Positions 58,623-64,000 of a stretch of 64,000 nucleotides of DNA are shown one piece after another (position 1 is the stretch's first letter; each line of letters begins with the position of its first letter). The notes under the pieces are model-generated. The model was not told where the DNA came from. It saw only the letters and a list, made by a program, of their open reading frames with translations, and searched no databases. Source of the stretch: Erythroxylum novogranatense (Eukaryota > Streptophyta > Magnoliopsida > Malpighiales > Erythroxylaceae). Made by a program: the position numbers and the translations under genes. The stretch covers positions 65,285,824 through 65,349,823 of the forward strand of contig CM057232.1 of the NCBI GenBank assembly GCA_029891385.1, in the 5' to 3' direction.

Positions 58623-59355
58623 TGTTAGATAGGAAAAAGAAAGCATGTCATATTTGGAGAACTAATAGATTTCAAAAAAATTTAGAAATCTTATTTGCAG
58701 TAGAAGCAATATATCCAATTCATCATACCAATCTATACATGATATGGTATAAGGATAATAATAAACATAAAGAAGGGAAGAGTATTATCGACTCCTTTGC
58801 TAAAGCTTTAATTCCTTGCTGCGCTATCCTCTCCTTCTTCTTGTATCCAAAGCATTTGCTTTTGAATCTTTTCTTTATCAATCTATCTTCTTCTTACTAT
58901 TGTATCCTCAACCAATTTGATTGACCTCTTGTTCTCCTAAGACAACTTGGTTAACAAAATCCTTTGGTGGGAAAGGAGAAGAAAGACTTTGGAGGAATAT
59001 TGTTTTAGAAAAAAAAAAGGAAACAATGAGACACTCTCATGCAATTTTTGATTTTTTTCATGCAAGATCAGAGAGAGAGTGATAAAAATGTAAGAACACC
59101 TTCTTACTCACTCCCACTTTTGGTTAATAACAAAGGAAAGAAGAGTCTTCCATCCAATGCATTATTTCTTCATTTAATCAATCATAAAGAAGTCATTAAA
59201 TGAGACTTTTCTCATTTTTCTTTAAGATGACTATATGAAAAGTCTAATAACCTAAATGTTATCATATTAATTTCATTTTTTGATAATGTAAGAAAGAAGA
59301 CGGTCCAGCCAATGTATATCTTTCTTCTTTAATCCAATCAGTGTTAATAGGTTGA
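58623..59355 (-). repeat. B-type LTR, minus strand, truncated
   Basis: A second copy beginning TGTTAGATAGG. It matches the first 740 bp of 56616 onward, then stops at about 59355, where gypsy coding sequence starts. Confidence 0.85.
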
Positions 59356-59356
59356 C

Positions 59357-60207
59357 AAATTGAAATCGAAACTCATTTCCCCTACTATTTTAGTTACTCC
59401 TGATTGGACCCTACCTTTTGAGCTTTCATATGATGCTTCTAATTGTGTTGTAGGAGCTATGTTGGGACAATGGGAGGAGAAACTAGCTAGAGTTATCGCA
59501 TATGCTTAAAAAACACTAGATCCCTCTCAAATCAACTATACAACAACTTAGAAGGAGTTGTTTGCAGTAGTCTTTGCTTTAGAAAAATTTAGACAATATT
59601 TGTTAAACTCACATGTGACCATTTTTATTAATCATGTAGCTGTTCGATATCTTCTCAAGAAAGCACAATCAAAGCCTAGATTGCTACGATGGGCATTTCT
59701 TCTCTAGGAATTTGATATTGAAATAAAGGATCGAGTTAAAACACCAAACCAAATCGTTGACCATTTGAGTAGGTTACCAGACAATACATAGGGAGGGACT
59801 CTTCTAAACTGACTTGCGACTCTTTTCCTGATTCAGTTTTATGTGCTTTAATTTTTAAAGAACCTTAGTATGCACATATAGTCAATTATCTCATGACTGA
59901 CCTAACTCCTCCTTTTATGTCTAAGTAATAGGCCCAAAAGCTAAACAGCAAAGCTCGGCATTACATTTGGGATTCTCCTCTTCTATGGAGGTTGTGCAAT
60001 GACCAGGTAATCAAAAAATGTGTGCCTAATGAAGAATTCGATGCTATAATTTCAGCTTATCATTCCATGGTTTGTGGTGGGCATTTTAGTGCAAGGAGCA
60101 CAACTAGGAAAATTCTATATTCTAGTTTTTATTAGCCTACCCTTTTTAAGGATTTCTTTACCTTTTGTCAGTTATGTGACAAATGTCAACATTTTGGAAG
60201 GTTAGGA
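59357..60207 (+). pseudogene. pol: Athila-like RNase H and integrase zinc-finger fragment
   Basis: Plus-strand frames give PDWTLPFELSYDASNCVVGA, then KELFAVVFALEKFRQYLLNS, KPRLLRWAFLL and EFDIEIKDRVKTPNQIVDHL, the RNase H segment of Athila/Tat-type gypsy pol. After an acidic linker with many stops come pieces of the integrase zinc-binding domain, CHSxxxGGHF-like near 60060-60090 and CDKCQHFGR at about 60177-60203. It is cut at both ends, by the B-type LTR at the left and by G2 at 60208. Several stops (for example near 59507 and 59549) show it is dead. It is on the opposite strand from E and not evidently its missing part. Confidence 0.83.
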
Positions 60208-60860
60208 TGTTGGGCCCCATTTTTTTTTCTTGACGTTATTAAGTATGAATTAATTCGATTGTGTTATTTATTGTATAGTTGATTTTAGTGGAAGTATTAG
60301 AGGAAAACTAAGAATTATTTGAGTTTAGTATGGAATAAATAGTTATGGAAGAGTAGATTTACATAAGGGCAAAATGGGCAAGTCACTTAAGGGTAAGAGG
60401 TTTTAGGCTTGCATGGAGTGGCATTATAGTCATTGTTCTTTCTTGTAGGCTTAAGGAGTTAAAAGAAGAGAAAGAAAGAAAGGAAAATAAGAAGAAAAGA
60501 AAAGAAAGAAGGAGAAGGGAGTTATCGTGGGAGCTTGAGGAAGAAGAAGGGGTTTGTTTTCTTGAGGATTTTCGACAGATTAGAAGCATTCTTCAGGTAC
60601 GTTAAGCTCTTCTACTCTTGTTTGGGTTGAATTAAACCCTAGATTTGCATAGATTGAGGTAGAATCTTTTGAGTTAGGGTTTTCATAAACTTTGGTAGAA
60701 ATGCATGGGCTTTTGTTTTGTTGATGATTTTGTGTTAGAATGAGCTTAGAAAGGAAGTATAGGACTTGATTCAAGGGTTAGATGTGTTGTAGTTGAGAAA
60801 GGGAAGGATTTAAGGTTGAAAATGTCGGAAAATCTGGGTTGGGAGTCGACCCTCCCGTCC

Positions 60861-60990
60861 GCACGTCGTGACGTGAGTGAGGCCACACGTCGTGACATGC
60901 CGAGCCGCACACCGCGACGTGCATCAGGGCTGCACGCCGCGACATGCCAGGCCGTACGTCGCGACGAGAGAGCCTCGTAGCGGCGAGGCC
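60861..60990 (+). repeat. CGTCGCGACG-type palindrome cluster in the G2 LTR
   Basis: Copies read CGTCGTGACG, CGTCGTGACA, CACCGCGACG, CGCCGCGACA and CGTCGCGACG. Most differences from the perfect palindrome are C-to-T or G-to-A at CpG. Confidence 0.85.
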
Positions 60991-61598
60991 AGTTTCCAGC
61001 GAAGATGTTTTTAGTGTTTTTAGCATATCTTTTTCTACGGAAGTCCTTTTAGGGTGATTTTTGAGGCGTTGTAAACTAGAGACATAGATCTACAAGTTTT
61101 GTGAAGTAATGAAGTTCGGAATCAGTTTCTAAGGATATGAAATTTTGGATGGAAGTTAAGAATGGAAATATTGTTTTAGCATGAGCTATTGATTGAGATT
61201 TTGGTTCTTATTTTAGGAAATCAAGAGAGGCAAGAGGAGCAAGAGGATCAAGAGGAAACTCATTCCTAGGCAAGAACAAGCAAGGAATTTAGGTGGGTTC
61301 ATTTTTATAATAGAGTAAATAAGTCACTCATTGTTTTGTTTAAATCAAGAAAGAATTAATGCATTTAAATTGCATCATCACGATTGCATTACATACTATT
61401 ATGAATGATTATAGGTTGTTATGTGATTTGCATTCATGAATTATGAAAAGGATTTCAAAAAGGGGTGTTTCTCCTTTCAAGAATACATGTATATGAAAGC
61501 AAGTTTTACGAATATAAGACAAGCAAGTTTACAATCAAGTTTACAAGCAAGTGCCAGTTTGGCAATCAAGTTTACAAGAACATGAATCATGCATATTT

Positions 61599-61782
61599 AT
61601 GTGGGTTTGCGGTATGTCCCTCATGAATAGTCAAGTGCACATTGACTCATGAAAAGGCTTCTCCCGCCTGCCCGCTAGTGCGCAGGGTTTCTCACAAGGA
61701 CTCCCTCACGAAACTACGTCTACGCATAACCATTAGATGGGAGTGTGTAGTACGTCATGAACCAGGGACAACCCAAACCATT
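61599..61782 (+). other. Conserved folded LTR box, copy 5
   Basis: A perfect AGTCAA/TTGACT hairpin around GTGCACA (about 61628-61646), then GGCTTCTCCCGCCTGCCCGC, an outer ACTAC/GTAGT stem (61713-61717 with 61747-61751), an inner CCAT-TAG-ATGG hairpin (61730-61740) and GTGTAGTACGTC. Confidence 0.7.
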
Positions 61783-62361
61783 ATGTCATGTTATGTGTTT
61801 ATGATCTGTTGTTATGTGTCATGCATCATGAATTATTCAAGAATCAAGCATTTTTCAAGACAATGACTCATGCATGCTCAATTGCTATGATTTTAACAAG
61901 TACCACGATAATGAGTTATTTTTGTATACATTTGCTTATTTCTATATTATAAATATGTTCCCACGAGCTTTATAGCTCACCCCCTCTAATCTCCCCCATT
62001 CAGGTGACAATCCAGAGACCGAGTGAGTCACGAGTTACGACAGCACTCCATTTTGTCATGTTTATTTTTAAGCTTTAGTTACATTTCAAGTATTATTGGT
62101 TCAAGAGTATTTTGTATTTTTAGCTCTTGAACTCAAAGTTTTAATTTGGTTTGAGATATTCTTAAAGCTTTATGAAACTCATCTTTTGGAGCATGAATTA
62201 TGAATTTGTTTGTTTAAATCAATTGGAAGCAGGTTTCGAGTTTGTTTTCCAGCAGGCCCATTAATCTTCCGCAGGTCTTTTCCTTAAATGTATAATTAGC
62301 ATGTTTCATGCCACGCTCTCACGTCCGATGTTGTGCTCCGACAGCGGGGTCCAACATGTTG

Positions 62362-62376
62362 TGGTATCAGAGCGCC
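62362..62376 (+). other. Primer-binding site of G2 (initiator-Met tRNA)
   Basis: TGGTATCAGAGCGCC, five bases after the LTR end. Confidence 0.93.
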
Positions 62377-62519
62377 TAGGTTTTTGATCTAGGGCTGCAT
62401 GACATTGCTTTCAAGAAATAACTTGCATTGTTTTACACGATTGGAATTGTTTTTGCATAATTTGAAACTTGTCTTACTTGCACTGAAGTTTTCAATGGTT
62501 TTTTATTCAAAGAGTGATC

Positions 62520-63398
62520 ATGCCACCTCGAAGGAGAACTCGGGGAGCTATGACTCGGTCTCATTCTCATCAAGGGAGCACGGATGAATCCCATATTCCT
62601 CAGGATGCCGGGACACATTCTGTTCCGATTTCAGAGGCACCTAGTTTACAACAAGAAGTGCCTTCTCCGCCTCCTCCTATGCCTCAGATGAATCCCATGG
62701 ATCTAAGTTTCTTTCAAGCCTTTGCTCAGGCTTTCACGTATGTGATGGGTCAGAGGTCTCAAGTCCCGATGCAAGCTCCAGTAGACAGGAGTGGACAGTA
62801 TGATAAGCTTCGGAAGTTTGGGGCTGTGGATTTCAGTGGGACTACAAATCCAGAAGAGGTAGAAGCCTGGTTGAAAAGGACCGAGAGGGTTCTAGTTCAG
62901 ATGAGATGCACAGATGAGGAGAAGCTAGATTATGCAGTCAGCCTATTGCAGGGTGATGCACTGCATTGGTGGGAATCAGTGCCCCACAGTCAGGTGGTGC
63001 CACCGGTGCTAACATGGAGGGACTTTGTAGAAGTGTTCAGAAAGAAGTATCTCTCCAGGGCTTATGTGCAAGATAAGGCTATGGAATTTTTGAATCTTAT
63101 GCAGAGGGACATGAGTGTGAACGAGTACGAGATGAAGTTCACACAGCTTTCCCGATATGCAGCCAGCATTGTGGCGACAGAGGAAGACAAGTGTCGTAAG
63201 TTTGAAGGAGGTCTTCACTTGGGGATCAGGGAGAAAGTCCTGATCCACAATTTCTGTGACTACCAGCTGTTGGTGGATGCTGCTCTCCAGGCTGAAAAGC
63301 TGGAGAATATCAAAAATGAAGTGAACAAGAAGAGGAAGAACAGGGAGCAGACTTTCAGGAAGGGTACTAGTGCTCCATTGCCTGAGAGGAGCACGAGG
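62520..63398 (+). pseudogene. gag: Gypsy gag (G2), open but cut by an insertion
   Basis: Starts at the ATG at 62520 (MPPRRRTRGAMTRSHSHQGS) and stays open for 293 codons. A Pro/Gln-rich N-terminal third is followed by the gag core: VDFSGTTNPEEVEAWLKRTE, ALHWWESVPHS, FRKKYLSRAYVQDKAMEFLN and FTQLSRYAASIVATEEDKC, then a basic linker (NKKRKNREQTFRKG). The LTR at 63399 cuts it upstream of the zinc knuckle seen in G1. The core resembles gag of Tekay/Del-like chromoviruses. Unlike G1 this copy has no internal stop, so it is younger or better preserved. Confidence 0.9.
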
Positions 63399-63635
63399 TG
63401 TTGGACCAATGGTGGTTGACAAATTAAATCCCTTTATGTTTTGATAATAATAAAATATCTAGAAATAGTTAAGAAATTATTTCAAGTATTATTCAATGAA
63501 AGGATTGTGCAAATCAAGATGAGCAAGTGTCTAATCAACGAAGAATCAAGATGGGAGTTGTCCTCTAAGTGAAAAATGACATAAAACATGAGGATTATAA
63601 AAGATTTGGTCAGATGTTACCATTGAAGGAAATAC

Positions 63636-63829
63636 AAGTCGACTTACAAAGCACAAGTTGACTTACAGATGAAGCCATGTTAATACAAGTCGACTTATCA
63701 AACACAAGTCGACTTATCGAGTACGACAAGTCGACTTACATGGAACAAGTCGACTTATTGGAGAGCGGAGATGAAACTTTTACGTAAATGGTTGAAACAA
63801 GTCGACTTATACATTCGACAAGTCGACTT
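63636..63829 (+). repeat. AAGTCGACTT palindrome cluster in LTR X
   Basis: Seven perfect decamers and one AAGTTGACTT, mostly in the form ACAAGTCGACTTAT. That 14-mer is the reverse complement of the ATAAGTCGACTTGT form found in A1 and A2. Confidence 0.92.
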
Positions 63830-63951
63830 ATGGATGCACGAAATCAGCTCCAACGGTCCAATTTGATAAAAATGGAATGGAGATTATCAAGGAACGGCTA
63901 TATCCAATTAAGCAACGGCTAGTAGAGCTCCAACAGCTATATTTCTTCAAG

Positions 63952-63959
63952 TATAAATA
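63952..63959 (+). promoter_or_regulatory. TATA box of LTR X
   Basis: TATAAATA in AAGTATAAATAGAGG, about 550 bp into the LTR and 120 bp after the palindrome cluster. Confidence 0.72.
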
Positions 63960-64000
63960 GAGGATGATGGAAGAAGAGTATATAGAAGTTTTACAAGTTC

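Larger units (their letters stand above)
60208..62356 (+). repeat. 5' LTR of G2 (2149 bp)
   Basis: It starts TGTTGGGCCCC and ends GGGGTCCAACA. In order: a purine-rich stretch (60450-60560), donor-like CTTCAG/GTACG (60596/60597), the palindrome cluster 60861-60990, the folded box 61599-61782, the GAGCTTTATAGCTC stem (about 61966-61979) and acceptor-like CTCCCCCATTCAG ending at 62003. Confidence 0.93.
60208..63398 (+). mobile_element. Ty3/gypsy element G2 (5' LTR and gag only)
   Basis: A complete LTR, initiator-Met primer site and the first part of gag lie in order on the plus strand, closely matching G1 (11225-15005, minus). It landed inside the Athila-like pol fragment: its LTR starts in the integrase zinc finger, with TAGGA (60203-60207) as the left target bases. 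Another LTR interrupts its gag at 63399. The rest of the element would lie beyond the window. Confidence 0.88.
63399..64000 (+). repeat. Start of an LTR (element X) inserted in G2 gag
   Basis: It begins TGTTGGACCAATGG in the middle of G2 gag, with CGAGG (63394-63398) as the probable left target bases. It carries a cluster of AAGTCGACTT palindromes (63636-63829) and a TATA box (63952-63959). The start resembles copia LTRs. The orientation is taken from the TATA box and terminus, and the rest is off the window. Confidence 0.75.

Overview
The window looks like a piece of a flowering-plant nuclear genome (probably a eudicot, low confidence) made almost entirely of LTR retrotransposons nested in, or cut against, one another. 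I find no convincing host gene, rRNA, tRNA gene or CRISPR array. The plant assignment rests on the Ty1/copia and Ty3/gypsy families present: SIRE-like copia with a third ORF, Athila-like gypsy with a tRNA-Asp type primer site, and Tekay/Del-like gypsy with a conserved end next to the polypurine tract. The priming sites complementary to initiator-Met tRNA and the AT-rich, CpG-depleted sequence fit too. Almost every coding region carries stops or frameshifts, so this is decayed heterochromatin-like DNA.

Layout. 1-7537: copia element A1 (5' LTR end, long hairpin-rich leader, gag, pol, truncated 3' LTR). 7538-11224: 3' end and LTR of a Tekay-like gypsy, running into a fragment of a second LTR family. 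11225-15005 (minus): gypsy G1 (gag and 5' LTR only). 15258-23816: a non-autonomous element with two giant LTRs (4.37 kb where complete) around only 582 bp. 23817-31008: copia B, lacking its 5' LTR. 31009-46509 (minus): Athila-like gypsy E, split by the complete copia element A2 (32475-42162; LTRs of 1.95 kb; target duplication GGTGT on both sides). 46510-56470: SIRE-like copia D, split by a minus-strand solo LTR (49059-50972; target duplication AAAGA on both sides), with a third ORF after pol. 56616-59355: two minus-strand LTRs of the B type. 59357-60207: fragment of Athila-like RNase H and integrase. 60208-63398: gypsy G2 (5' LTR, gag), cut at 63399 by the LTR of a further element that runs off the window.

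The most interesting signals are non-coding. (1) A box of roughly 200 bp that can fold, with base-pair-preserving changes, recurs in five gypsy LTRs of at least three families. (2) The A1 and A2 leaders carry a four-copy hairpin whose stem covaries between copies. (3) Several LTR families carry clusters of short CpG-centred or self-complementary palindromes (AAGTCGACTT, CGTCGCGACG, TGTCCGTTTAACGGACA); the first is shared by two apparently unrelated elements in opposite orientation. (4) The gypsy LTRs each contain a plausible intron that encloses the folded box.

All calls come from reading the sequence. Family names rest on remembered protein motifs, and no alignment or database search was run.
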